A stretch of 64,000 nucleotides of DNA from Desulfatitalea tepidiphila (GCF_001293685.1 NZ_BCAG01000003.1:1488001-1552000); one strand, 5' to 3'. Positions 9,881 to 18,822 are shown, numbered from the stretch's first letter. Made by a program: numbers and translations. The notes: a model not told the origin generated them from the sequence alone.

Positions 9881-10264
9881 TTATATGTCAGAGGCTGAGC
9901 CGCGGAGGCCGGCGGCGATGTTCTGGTTGATCCTGATCAAGACATTCAATTTATGCGATTCGGGAAAGGCCATTGTGTCGAAAATGCGCTGATCGATAAA
10001 TCGGCTTAGATGAATAATATTCTGCTTGATATCATTCGGTAAGGGATTCTCTGGCCGGGATACCTCGACCTGAAAAAAGGTCCATATTCTTTGATTGTAT
10101 CTCAACGCCGCATCCAGGCGTTCATTGCGATCCGGGGCACTCCAATTCTTCTGGCAATCCACTAACTTCAGTGCGCCCTGAGTCAAGACGCGGGCCTCGG
10201 TTTCCCTTCCGGACATGGACTGCTTATCAACTGACTGATAAGAATTAACTGCATTTTGTAACAC
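9881..10264 (-). CDS. flaF: Flagellar biosynthesis regulator FlaF
   Basis: 127 residues from a GTG at 10264. I prefer this start because an AGGAGG sits 9 bases upstream and the FlaF N-terminus (LQNAVNSYQS) follows directly; a longer frame back to 10291 adds residues not typical of the family. FlaF in alphaproteobacteria promotes flagellin translation or secretion and works against FlbT. The gene overlaps the end of flbT by 20 bp, a sign of coupled translation. Conserved features include the N-terminal A-Y/S-x-x-V segment and a central N-x-R-x-W-x-x-F helix. The flagellin-flbT-flaF order matches that of alphaproteobacteria. Confidence 0.85.
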   Translation of the reverse strand: MLQNAVNSYQSVDKQSMSGRETEARVLTQGALKLVDCQKNWSAPDRNERLDAALRYNQRIWTFFQVEVSRPENPLPNDIKQNIIHLSRFIDQRIFDTMAFPESHKLNVLIRINQNIAAGLRGSASDI

Positions 10265-10643
10265 GATCCAATACCTCCTGTTCAAAATCAATCAAATGTT
10301 GGGTTGATTTGAGCGCCTGATAATAGTTCCCTTTGAAGATCATTTCGTTGATGTTGTCGACCAACTCTATCGAACTGGGGGCGGCTTGCACAAATTCCCG
10401 GATCAATCTCCAGTAAGCTTCTTGATACTTTGTGAAATTTGGAGAGTCGACATACATCAATTGAATCGCCAAATAGATTCTCCGCGCCGGCGTAACGGCA
10501 TCATCAGGAGAAAGAATATTGTTCTGACGCAAAATAGGAACGTTGTTCTCAATGACAAATTCTGATTTGTTGGCACCATTGGAAATAACGGCACCACCGA
10601 TAATCATTTTTTCATTGGGCTTGAGTGTGATTTTCAGTGCCAT
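10245..10643 (-). CDS. flbT: Flagellin translational repressor FlbT
   Basis: 132 residues, the normal size for FlbT. It begins MALKITLKPNEKMIIGGAV and has the family's ILRQ segment and the helix P-A-R-R-I-Y-L-A-I-Q-L-M-Y. In Caulobacter, FlbT binds the 5' leader of flagellin mRNA and lowers its translation until the hook is finished. Here it lies directly downstream of flagellin, with its own sigma-28-type promoter at 10702-10728, behind a strong terminator. The separate promoter lets flbT/flaF be set apart from the very high flagellin level. Confidence 0.88.
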   Translation of the reverse strand: MALKITLKPNEKMIIGGAVISNGANKSEFVIENNVPILRQNNILSPDDAVTPARRIYLAIQLMYVDSPNFTKYQEAYWRLIREFVQAAPSSIELVDNINEMIFKGNYYQALKSTQHLIDFEQEVLDRVTKCS

Positions 10644-10701
10644 TTTTTAATGCCGTGTGTCAGCAGGTAATCTTTTTCAACTGTTAATCGGGCTTGTACT
10701 T

Positions 10702-10728
10702 ATATCGACCAAATGTCGGATAACTTGA
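10702..10728 (-). promoter_or_regulatory. Sigma-28 (FliA) type promoter of flbT-flaF
   Basis: Read on the minus strand: TCAAGTTA, 11 bases, GTCGATAT, against the consensus TAAAGTTT-N11-GCCGATAA (6/8 and 6/8 matches, exact spacing). It lies about 55 bp upstream of flbT, between the flagellin terminator and the flbT start. Confidence 0.65.
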
Positions 10729-10881
10729 ACAGCATTTTTTATGCCATCAACTGGAAAAGGTGCCCTTTTGGCTCTTGGAGGAAATTGGTGATTGTTCTTT
10801 ATTTCTTGAATTTGCGAAGTTTTTTAACTGTAGGTGTGCAGGGAAGAATAGTTTCTCAACACTCTTTTGTTCAAATATATA

Positions 10882-10912
10882 CATGGTAAAGGAGCGTTGC
10901 TCCTTTACCATG
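10882..10912 (-). terminator. Flagellin transcription terminator
   Basis: A perfect 14-bp inverted repeat (CATGGTAAAGGAGC) with a 3-base loop, 47 bp past the flagellin stop, followed on the minus strand by an A/T-rich run. The 315-bp gap 10644-10958 holds this and the flbT promoter. Confidence 0.8.
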
Positions 10913-10958
10913 TTTTGATTGCACCTAATTGGAATGATCTATCCTAAAGAATAAAATC

Positions 10959-11804
10959 TTAGAATAGTCTCAATACCGATTGTGCGGCCTGGGATGCCAG
11001 ACTCAATGAGGTGGTACCCAATGACTGACGCGTCTGCAGCATCAGCATATTGGCGCCTTCCTCGTTCATGTCAGCATTGGTCAGGTTGCCGGCACCGTCT
11101 TTCAGGGTGTTGATCATGTTGTTGGTGAAGTCCTGACGAATGGTGATGGTGCTCAGGTTGGTAGACAGTTTTTGGGCCTCCGACCGTAGCGAGGTGGTAG
11201 CATTGTCCAGGTTCGTGATAGCCGAGTTGATCGTTTCCAGGTCTGCCATCCCGCCAGTGCCGACCCAAGCATCTGTAGCTATGGAGATAAGGCTCAGGGT
11301 AGCGCCGGTGGAACTGGCATCAAAGCCGGTCATGGTCAAGCTGGAGTCGCCCTTTTCATCGAATTTAACCGTGTGAGTGACAAGAGTGCCATCAAGCAGG
11401 TTCACGCCCTTGTAGCCGGAGTCCTCTGCCAGGAGATCGATCTGGCAAAGCACCTGCATGTATTGGTTCTCCAATGTGTTCAAGGAGGCGGTATCCGTCG
11501 CGGAAAGGGCAGACTGTGCCAAAGACTTGGCGGAGGCGATCAGAGAGGTGATGGCTTCCACGCCGTCGTTGGCAGAAGCAATCAACTGGATCGATTCGGC
11601 CATTTCGTCTTTGCGCACGGCAAGGTCGTCGGCGCGTTGGGTGTGCTCCAGGGCGGTAAAGTAGTTGACCGGGTCGTCGACCGCCTTCTGTACACGCTGT
11701 CCAGTAGCCAGACGGGTTTGGGTGGTTTCCAGCATGTTCTGGGTTTTCTGCAGGCTGAACAGGTTTTTTCTCATGCCGGAGGTAAGGGTAATTGGATTAG
11801 CCAT
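10959..11804 (-). CDS. fliC: Flagellin
   Basis: 281 residues, a short flagellin with only D0/D1-type ends and a small variable core (~residues 140-190). The N-terminus MANPITLTSGMRKNLFSLQ and the motif TGQRVQKAVDDP match flagellins of the kind paired with FlbT/FlaF. The C-terminus SLASQAAQSVLRLF is canonical for export and polymerisation. The core is rich in Ser/Thr (SSTGATLSL), a fit for O-glycosylation by the downstream array. One cysteine (C120) is present, which is uncommon in flagellins. It has its own sigma-28 promoter, a ~150-base leader, an AGGAG ribosome site and a strong terminator. No fliD or fliS lies nearby. Confidence 0.93.
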   Translation of the reverse strand: MANPITLTSGMRKNLFSLQKTQNMLETTQTRLATGQRVQKAVDDPVNYFTALEHTQRADDLAVRKDEMAESIQLIASANDGVEAITSLIASAKSLAQSALSATDTASLNTLENQYMQVLCQIDLLAEDSGYKGVNLLDGTLVTHTVKFDEKGDSSLTMTGFDASSTGATLSLISIATDAWVGTGGMADLETINSAITNLDNATTSLRSEAQKLSTNLSTITIRQDFTNNMINTLKDGAGNLTNADMNEEGANMLMLQTRQSLGTTSLSLASQAAQSVLRLF

Positions 11805-11834
11805 GGTGTTTCTCCTTTTCTAGGATGTGTTGTC

Positions 11835-11846
11835 GGCCTTCTGGCC
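11835..11846 (-). promoter_or_regulatory. Hairpin in the flagellin mRNA leader, candidate FlbT site
   Basis: On the minus strand the leader contains GGCC-AGAA-GGCC, a short GC stem with a tetraloop, 31 bases before the flagellin start. FlbT is known to act on flagellin leader RNA in Caulobacter. That this hairpin is its target is inference. Confidence 0.35.
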
Positions 11847-11956
11847 TATTAAGTGAAATTAGTTATGCCAATCGAATCTTTGCTCAAATCAGGTGGCGCA
11901 TGCTCTCAACTGCCGCGTCGCCTCCTTTCCCGCTCGGATTGCGCCTGACAGCATAG

Positions 11957-11983
11957 ATATCGGCCGTCGCCAGTGGGACTTGA
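11957..11983 (-). promoter_or_regulatory. Sigma-28 (FliA) promoter of flagellin
   Basis: Minus strand TCAAGTCC, 11 bases, GCCGATAT: 5/8 in the -35 and 7/8 in the -10 of the FliA consensus, with exact spacing. It predicts a leader of about 145-150 bases, long enough for post-transcriptional control. Confidence 0.75.
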
Positions 11984-12044
11984 GTACTATTTTCACTTGA
12001 GTTGAAATTATCTGGGGTTTGTGGTTTTGAGGAGACTAAAATAT

Positions 12045-12060
12045 GCAATATGCATATTGC
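12045..12060. repeat. 16-bp perfect palindrome in the flagellin/regulator spacer, site 1
   Basis: GCAATATGCATATTGC is perfectly palindromic. Its left part (TGCAATATGCA, 12044-12054) recurs at 12278-12288. It lies upstream of the flagellin promoter in a 717-bp gap (11805-12521) that has no convincing gene. Typical of a dimeric activator or repressor operator. Confidence 0.5.
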
Positions 12061-12277
12061 AAAATTAATTGCCGTTAAGTGTCACGATTCATTTTGATAG
12101 TTCGGATGGAGCAGGCCAATATTTTGATCATTTCTCCATTAACGAACTATAAAAATATATATTTCAAATAAATAAACATAATTTTAATCGTATTATGTCA
12201 ACATGGATAGTATGATTTTAAAGGGTGGAGCGCACATGGCCTAACGGGAGAATCATCTGATTTGACCGTTTTGAATT

Positions 12278-12288
12278 TGCAATATGCA
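12278..12288. repeat. TGCAATATGCA, site 2
   Basis: Second copy of the 11-mer seen at 12044-12054, here extended as TTTGC-AATAT-GCAAA. It lies about 240 bp upstream of the GTG of the sigma-54 activator gene, so both divergent genes could be controlled through the pair. Confidence 0.4.
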
Positions 12289-12521
12289 AAACGTTTTTGG
12301 AGGGCTCCTCTCTCTTTGACTAGGAATATCAATTCGCTCGAACTGTTCTACGCATTTTTTTTCATGTCCGAAGTCTTGTTGTCATTAGAAAAATTGAATA
12401 TCTAAAAAGGTGTAACCAAACCCTAATAGAATAGGCAGAGTTTGATGGCATATGCCTTGCTAAGCCTAAGCCCGTTATCCCATCCAGCATCCATAAAACC
12501 CGAACCAGATGGAGGGCGAGC

Positions 12522-13595
12522 GTGCAAAACGGGGCAGTTTGTCCAAATGCCGGCGCAGAGACCGGCAAATGCCATTGCGATGATTTGGCTCATGGCGGAC
12601 CTGCGGAGCGAATCAGTTTTCACGGCGTTGTTGGGAAAAGCCGGTCCATGCAGAACGTGTTCAAACTGATCGAACGAGTGGCCGATAGCGACAGCACCAT
12701 CTTGATCAATGGTGAAACCGGTACCGGCAAGGGGTTGGTGGCCAAGGCCATTCACGCCAGCTCCTATCGAAAAGACAAACCGTTTGTCGCCATCAACTGC
12801 GGCGCCATACCGGAAAACCTGCTGGAAAGCGAACTGTTCGGGCACGTGAAAGGGGCCTTCACCGGCGCCACTTCCGCCAAGGTCGGGAAATTTGAAGTGG
12901 CCAACGGCGGCACCATCTTTCTGGACGAGATCGGGGACATGAGTCCCGATCTGCAGGTCAAGGTGCTCAAGGTTCTTGAAGAGCGTGAATTCGAACCGGT
13001 CGGCGGGTGCAAGACGGTGAAGGTGGACGTGCGCATCATCGCCGCCACCCATCGCGACCTGGAAGAGGCGGTTCAAAAGAACAATTTCCGCGAAGATCTG
13101 TTTTACCGATTGTATGTCATCCCCATCCAGCTGCCCTCCCTGAAAGATCGCCAGATGGATATCCCCCTGCTGACCAATTTTTTCATGAGCAAGCTCAACC
13201 GCGAAAAGAGAACGCAGGTAGAGAACATCACGCCGCGCGCCATGGAAGCGCTCATGCGACATGCCTGGCCGGGCAATGTTCGGGAATTGGCCAACATGCT
13301 CGAACGCCTGGTTGTGTTGAAGGGCGAGGGCACTCTGGACGTTGAAGACCTGCCCACAAAAATCAAGCCATCAGGAGAGTTCCAGCCGATCCCGGCAATG
13401 GACATGGCGATGCCGGACCTATGCCGGGAAGGGATTTGTCTGAACACTGCGGTCAGTGAATTCGAAAAAAACCTGATTTATCAATCGCTGGAGCAGACCG
13501 ACTGGGTGAAGAACAAGGCGGCCAAACTCCTGCAGGTCAAGCGAACCACCCTGGTCGAGAAGATAAAGCGCTACGACTTGCAAAAGTGCGCTTAA
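12522..13595 (+). CDS. Sigma-54-dependent activator without receiver domain (FlrA/FleQ-like master regulator candidate)
   Basis: 357 residues from a GTG with a GGAGGG site 5 bases upstream. The AAA+ core begins at ~residue 32 (FHGVVGKSRSMQ). It has Walker A GETGTGKG, the sigma-54 loop GAFTGA, Walker B GTIFLDEIGD and FREDLFYRL. The last ~45 residues are a Fis-type helix-turn-helix (AAKLLQVKRTTLVEKIKRY). The first 30 residues form no receiver or PAS domain, so activity is not set by phosphorylation on this chain. Its position at the head of the flagellar cluster, with three sigma-54 promoters downstream, points to flagellar control. A FlrC-like assignment is also possible. Confidence 0.82.
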   Translation: MQNGAVCPNAGAETGKCHCDDLAHGGPAERISFHGVVGKSRSMQNVFKLIERVADSDSTILINGETGTGKGLVAKAIHASSYRKDKPFVAINCGAIPENLLESELFGHVKGAFTGATSAKVGKFEVANGGTIFLDEIGDMSPDLQVKVLKVLEEREFEPVGGCKTVKVDVRIIAATHRDLEEAVQKNNFREDLFYRLYVIPIQLPSLKDRQMDIPLLTNFFMSKLNREKRTQVENITPRAMEALMRHAWPGNVRELANMLERLVVLKGEGTLDVEDLPTKIKPSGEFQPIPAMDMAMPDLCREGICLNTAVSEFEKNLIYQSLEQTDWVKNKAAKLLQVKRTTLVEKIKRYDLQKCA

Positions 13596-13653
13596 GCCGG
13601 ATCGAACCGGATCGAACTGACGCATCGACAACGAAAGGCGGGCCGCATTTAGC

Positions 13654-14361
13654 ATGGAAAAGGCAGACCCTCGTAAGGGCTCGGTTGGGCCGTGTGTGTT
13701 TCGCACCTTATCAACTCCAACTCGAGAGGCTTCGTTTGACAGTGCTGCTACCGGAGATGGGGACGGATCCGTTTGCTTCAGGCCCTCCTGTTGGTCTGAC
13801 AGCCGCAATGAGGGTAAAGCCGACCCACTCAATGGAAAAGACCTGGCGGTGCACCTCGAGGAGGTGCAGCAGCTGGCATTCCAACGCGGCTTGGGCAGCG
13901 GCCGGGAAGAAGCCTGCCGCATGGCCCAGGCTTCTGTTTTGCCACACCTCAAATCCCTGATCCAGAGCTTGAGCGGCTTAATCCACCAGATCAAAAACGC
14001 AGAATCTCGTACCAGCGCCAACGCGGTCTCTCTGGCGGCCGACATTGTTGAACGAGTGATCGGGGTCTCATCCGGTTCGTATGATTTCCAGGGATTGAAA
14101 AACGATTTAGGTCAAGCCGTAGTGAAAGCCAATCAGTTTCGAATTCGATTGAACCAGGAGGATTGGACCTACCTGAAAGAGTTGTTGGAAAACGAACGAC
14201 TTGCCTGGCCCGAGCATCCCTGTGTCGTTTTTCAGGCAGATGCCGAGATCGAAAAAGGGGATTTTCGGATTCAGGACACGGGCGACGAGCGCGAAACAAT
14301 CGATAGGCATGTCGCCCGGCACTTCGCTACTTCACAGCGTCCAAACACCAGTCCAGCATGA
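13654..14361 (+). CDS. FliH-like stator protein paralog (stand-alone)
   Basis: 235 residues. Residues ~70-225 follow the FliH C-terminal pattern: a helix A-A-D-I-V-E-R-V-I-G, then FRIRLNQEDWTYLKELL, then VVFQADAEIEKGDFRI, which parallels the fused FliH segment at 19877 (IKANPEDCRPIQNFL ... INADPSISRGGCMI). In that second motif GGC is replaced by GDF. Residues 1-60 are low in recognisable structure and the start is uncertain; no strong ribosome site precedes 13654. It sits between two sigma-54 activators. FliH normally dimerises on FliI; since the other FliH copy here is fused to FliI, this one could supply a second FliH chain. A divergent cargo adaptor is the alternative. Confidence 0.58.
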   Translation: MEKADPRKGSVGPCVFRTLSTPTREASFDSAATGDGDGSVCFRPSCWSDSRNEGKADPLNGKDLAVHLEEVQQLAFQRGLGSGREEACRMAQASVLPHLKSLIQSLSGLIHQIKNAESRTSANAVSLAADIVERVIGVSSGSYDFQGLKNDLGQAVVKANQFRIRLNQEDWTYLKELLENERLAWPEHPCVVFQADAEIEKGDFRIQDTGDERETIDRHVARHFATSQRPNTSPA

Positions 14362-14549
14362 CCCAAGCACTTCACCGACCCATCAGCACCAACCTGTGTT
14401 GCGTCAACAAAGTGACAACCTTACAAGCCACCTCACTTGTTAAAGGTCGACATTCTTCGATTTTGACCCATTCTTTATCCCGTTTTGCAGCTGGCATGTT
14501 TATTGCCAAAATCCATTAATCGTCGAATCAGAAAATTATTGACGGCTAT

Positions 14550-14663
14550 GTAAAAAGTCGGGAATTCGCTCTTCCCGTCATCCCGGCGGAAGCCGGGATC
14601 CATTATTTTCAATAGGTTCTGGATGCCGGCGTTCGCCGGCATGACGCCTCTGCGACTTTTTAC
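14550..14663. repeat. 114-bp MITE-like palindromic element
   Basis: Ends are perfect 11-bp inverted repeats (GTAAAAAGTCG ... CGACTTTTTAC). Inside are two hairpin halves, CCCGGCGGAAGCCGGG and GCCGGCGTTCGCCGGC. ATTATTGACG occurs directly repeated just outside (14535-14544 and 14673-14682), as expected for a duplicated target. It occupies most of the 414-bp gap 14362-14775, which holds no gene. Confidence 0.65.
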
Positions 14664-14775
14664 GGTTTTATCATTATTGACGCCTTAAAATGGATGGCTA
14701 CGTCAAAAGCTGTTGTCGGCCTTCTTGCCGTGTCGTCAAAATGGGTTTGAATCAAATTGATATCAGCCAACGATC

Positions 14776-15750
<975 letters not shown>

Positions 15751-15882
15751 CCGCAGGTAGGCAAGCTTTGCCGCACCTGTCGGCTGAATGACACCGGCAG
15801 TCCTGTCGACGAATCTCTTCAAAGTTAAAATAGTCATAACAAATCAATCAGATAAGCCCATGCGGGAAGATGCCTTTGCGAT

Positions 15883-15898
15883 TGGTACATAAATTGCT
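15883..15898 (+). promoter_or_regulatory. Sigma-54 promoter of the flgB operon
   Basis: TGGTACATAAATTGCT: GG and GC separated by 10 bases, with TTGCT intact and TGGTAC for TGGCAC. It is 34 bp before flgB, leaving a leader of about 22 bases with GGAGG. Confidence 0.8.
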
Positions 15899-15931
15899 CA
15901 AGCTTGAAAAACGATTGGAGGCACATCAAAT

Positions 15932-16354
15932 ATGGACACCCATACGCTTTTCGACAAGACCATTGACCTGGCTCAGCGAGCGCTCGACTTACGTTCCCGG
16001 CGTCATGAAGTGCTCCTTTCAAACATCGCCAACGCCGACACACCAGGCTACAAGGCGTTTGACCTGATGGTGGAAGAGGCGCTCTCCAGACAAACGCCCA
16101 AACAGGGGCAGCTTCAGATGCGTCGAACAGATGAAGGCCATCTTCCGGCCGGCGGTCCTGACTCGTCAACAGCGGTTCCCCGCAAAGTGGCGCTTACTCC
16201 CCAAGTGACCTTGAGGGGCGATGGCAATACCGTGGACATGGATCGCGAGATGTCGGCCCTTGCGGCCAATCAACTCCAATACCGGATGTCCACGCAGTTG
16301 ATCGCAAAGAAATTCCAGTCGCTACACAATATCATCAAGGGGGATAGGCAGTAG
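15932..16354 (+). CDS. flgB: Proximal rod protein FlgB
   Basis: 140 residues, normal for FlgB. The rod signature near residue 30 (LLSNIANADTPGYKAFD) and the C-terminal coiled-coil region with AANQLQYRMSTQLIAKKF are present. It forms the innermost rod ring that joins the MS ring and export gate. First gene of the flgBC-fliEFG operon, directly after a sigma-54 promoter; flgC starts 3 bases after its stop. Confidence 0.95.
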   Translation: MDTHTLFDKTIDLAQRALDLRSRRHEVLLSNIANADTPGYKAFDLMVEEALSRQTPKQGQLQMRRTDEGHLPAGGPDSSTAVPRKVALTPQVTLRGDGNTVDMDREMSALAANQLQYRMSTQLIAKKFQSLHNIIKGDRQ

Positions 16355-16356
16355 AT

Positions 16357-16809
16357 ATGAGTTTTCTGGATGCCCTTCAAACCAGTGCCAGCGGCCTTAG
16401 CGCCCAGCGCCTGCGAATGAATCTCATCTCCAGCAACCTGGCCAATGTCAATACCACGCGCACCGAAGACGGTGGTCCTTATCGAAGAAAAGACGCCGTT
16501 TTTCGGGCCACAGAATCGCAGGCCCCGTTCGGGGATCAATTGAACCGCAAGTTGACAGGAAATCGGCTGGAACAGGCCAATGTCGGTGTGGAGGTGACAG
16601 AGATCAGGGATGACTATCGCCCGCCGATCCTCAAGTTCGACCCCAATCATCCGGACGCCGATGAGCAGGGCTATATATCCTTGCCCAATATCAATGTGGT
16701 CGAGGAGATGGTGAATATGATTTCGGCCACCCGCAGTTATGAGGCCAACGTGACGGCGATTAAAGCCTCCAAGGACATGGCTTCGGACGCCATGGATATA
16801 GGAAGGTAA
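16357..16809 (+). CDS. flgC: Proximal rod protein FlgC
   Basis: 150 residues. It has SGLSAQRLRMNLISSNLANVNTT near the start and the closing VEEMVNMISATRSYEANV helix seen in axial proteins. Second component of the periplasmic rod. It lies between flgB and fliE with gaps of only 2-3 bases, so it is translated from the same message. Confidence 0.95.
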   Translation: MSFLDALQTSASGLSAQRLRMNLISSNLANVNTTRTEDGGPYRRKDAVFRATESQAPFGDQLNRKLTGNRLEQANVGVEVTEIRDDYRPPILKFDPNHPDADEQGYISLPNINVVEEMVNMISATRSYEANVTAIKASKDMASDAMDIGR

Positions 16810-16812
16810 TCG

Positions 16813-17121
16813 ATGAGCTTGATAAATTCCATACATACCAGCGTACTGCCGCCATCCCAAAACGGCATCGCATCGGCGGCCCTGGAGAAGAATGATTCAA
16901 AGGCGACCTTCGGTCAATGGCTCGAGCAATCCCTTGGCGAAGTGAACCAACTCCAACAGGCATCCAACGATGCCATGCAAAAACTGGTCGCCGGCGAGAC
17001 TCAGGATATCCACGGCACGATGATCGCCATGCAGAAATCGAGTATCGCCATGGAGTTGACCGTTGAAGTGCGCAACAAGATCATCAGCGCTTATGAAGAG
17101 ATCAAGCGCATGCAATTCTAA
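16813..17121 (+). CDS. fliE: MS ring-rod junction protein FliE
   Basis: 102 residues, standard for FliE. The second half (MQKLVAGETQDIHGTMIAMQ ... ELTVEVRNKIISAYEEI) matches the family: a helix with an I-H-x-x-M-I-A motif followed by the R-N-K-x-x-x-A-Y-E-E-I-x-R-M end. It joins the MS ring to the rod and is among the first exported proteins. A GGAAGG ribosome site overlaps the flgC end. Confidence 0.94.
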   Translation: MSLINSIHTSVLPPSQNGIASAALEKNDSKATFGQWLEQSLGEVNQLQQASNDAMQKLVAGETQDIHGTMIAMQKSSIAMELTVEVRNKIISAYEEIKRMQF

Positions 17122-17220
17122 ATTGTACATGGTCTTCCAGCCGAAAAACGGCCGGAAAAAAATCCCCGATGGCGGATCGCTAACTGAACGCATCAACGCT
17201 ACGACAAACGAGACGGTACC

Positions 17221-18822
17221 ATGCCCAACTCCATTGCTGAAATTCTCAAGCAGTTAAGAGCCATCCTGCAAACCATGTCCGCCGGTAAGATGATGGCCCT
17301 GTTTCTTCTCGTCGCCACCACCATCGCCGGCCTGGTGGTCCTGATCAGTTGGTCGGGACGCCCGGATTATGTTCCCCTCTACAGCCATATGTCGCCCGAA
17401 GATGCCGGCGAAGTCGTTTCCCTCCTGCGGGAAAAGAAGATCGCATATCAACTGTCCCATGACGGCGGCACGATTCAAGTGCCCCGCGAAAATATCTATG
17501 ATTTGCGTCTTGACCTGGCCTCCCAGGGGCTTCCCCGTGGTGGAACGGGATTCGAGGTGTTCGACAATACCAAGTTGGGCGTCACGGAATTTGTTCAGAA
17601 CATCAACTACCAGCGGGCCCTGCAGGGGGAACTGAGCCGGACCATCAACGGCTTGTCGGAAGTGGAAAGTTCGCGGGTTCATATCGTGATGCCCGATCGC
17701 TCCCTTTTCATTGAAGAGGAAGAACCGGCCAGCGCATCGGTGATTCTAAAGCTGCGCCATGGCCGATATCTCAGCGAAGATCAGATTCAAGGCATCGTTC
17801 ACCTGGTCTCTTCGAGCGTGCCCCGGTTGCAGCCCGGACAGGTCACCATCGTAGACCAGAATGGCAAGATGCTGGCCGGTTTGGAAGACGAACCCTCCAT
17901 GGCCAAAGTCAGCGCCGATCACTTGGAGCTTCAACAACGCAAGGAACGGTCGCTCGAGAAGCGGGTCCTGACCATGCTGGAAAAAGTGTTAGGCAAGGAC
18001 AAAGCGATCGTGCGGGTGGCATGCGATCTGGATTTTATTCAACAGGAACGAACCGAGGAAATGTACCTGCCCGATAACCAGGTGGTGCGCAGCGAACAGA
18101 TATCCAGTGAGGCATCCTCCAAGGCAGATGCCGGCGCCATCGGCGTTCCCGGACTAGCCAGCAACATCACCCAGTCGCAGAATGAACCCGGCCAAACAGT
18201 GCGGAAATCGGGATTCGAAAAAAATGATGCCACCCGCAACTACGAAATCGGCAAGACGGTCAGCCGCAAAGTGATGCCGGTGGGAGATCTGCAGCGACTT
18301 TCCGTGGCCGTTGTCGTCGATGGCACCTACAAGACGGTGACGGTCGGCAAGGGCGACAAACAGCGCGAGGAGAGTCAGTATGTGCCGCGCACGGCCGAAG
18401 AGATGGCCGCATTTGAAAACATCATCAAAAGTGCGGTCAATTTCGATGCGAATCGGGGAGACAAAATCGAGGTGGCCAATATCGCTTTCAACAGCGAACC
18501 GCTGATGGCCGATACGGCGGATACTGCGGCTCGATGGCTCGATGGCGTCCGGGAGTACAGCGGCATTTTCAAATATCTGATCGTGGGCATTTTCGTGCTG
18601 ATTACCTTCCTTTACGTGATTCGTCCCCTGATCAATTGGTTGACGGAAACCGCCTGGGAAGACGTCGATCTGCTCGAGCATCTGCCGCGAACGCTTTCAG
18701 AAATCGAAGGGCAGTATGCCAGCCAGGGCGGCATCGACTATGTTCAACAAGCGGCCAACATGATCAAATCCAACCAGAACGATACCGGCCGGTTGATGCA
18801 GCAGTGGTTGAAAGAAACATAG
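17221..18822 (+). CDS. fliF: Flagellar MS-ring protein FliF
   Basis: 533 residues, typical. Two membrane segments flank the periplasmic part: residues ~20-42 (MMALFLLVATTIAGLVVLI) and ~448-468 (YLIVGIFVLITFLYVI). The ring-building motifs LYSHMSPEDAGEVV and GGTGFEVFDNTKLGVTEF are clear. The cytosolic tail that binds FliG is at the C-terminus (EDVDLLEHLPRTLSEIE). It forms the inner-membrane base ring on which the C ring and export gate assemble. 99 bp after fliE. Confidence 0.95.
   Translation: MPNSIAEILKQLRAILQTMSAGKMMALFLLVATTIAGLVVLISWSGRPDYVPLYSHMSPEDAGEVVSLLREKKIAYQLSHDGGTIQVPRENIYDLRLDLASQGLPRGGTGFEVFDNTKLGVTEFVQNINYQRALQGELSRTINGLSEVESSRVHIVMPDRSLFIEEEEPASASVILKLRHGRYLSEDQIQGIVHLVSSSVPRLQPGQVTIVDQNGKMLAGLEDEPSMAKVSADHLELQQRKERSLEKRVLTMLEKVLGKDKAIVRVACDLDFIQQERTEEMYLPDNQVVRSEQISSEASSKADAGAIGVPGLASNITQSQNEPGQTVRKSGFEKNDATRNYEIGKTVSRKVMPVGDLQRLSVAVVVDGTYKTVTVGKGDKQREESQYVPRTAEEMAAFENIIKSAVNFDANRGDKIEVANIAFNSEPLMADTADTAARWLDGVREYSGIFKYLIVGIFVLITFLYVIRPLINWLTETAWEDVDLLEHLPRTLSEIEGQYASQGGIDYVQQAANMIKSNQNDTGRLMQQWLKET

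Noticed and set aside
11828-14725. Identical 15-mer TGTTGTCGGCCTTCT in the flagellin leader and before the 14776 gene
   Set aside because: A few such 15-mer coincidences are expected in 64 kb, and the two copies are in opposite orientation to their genes.
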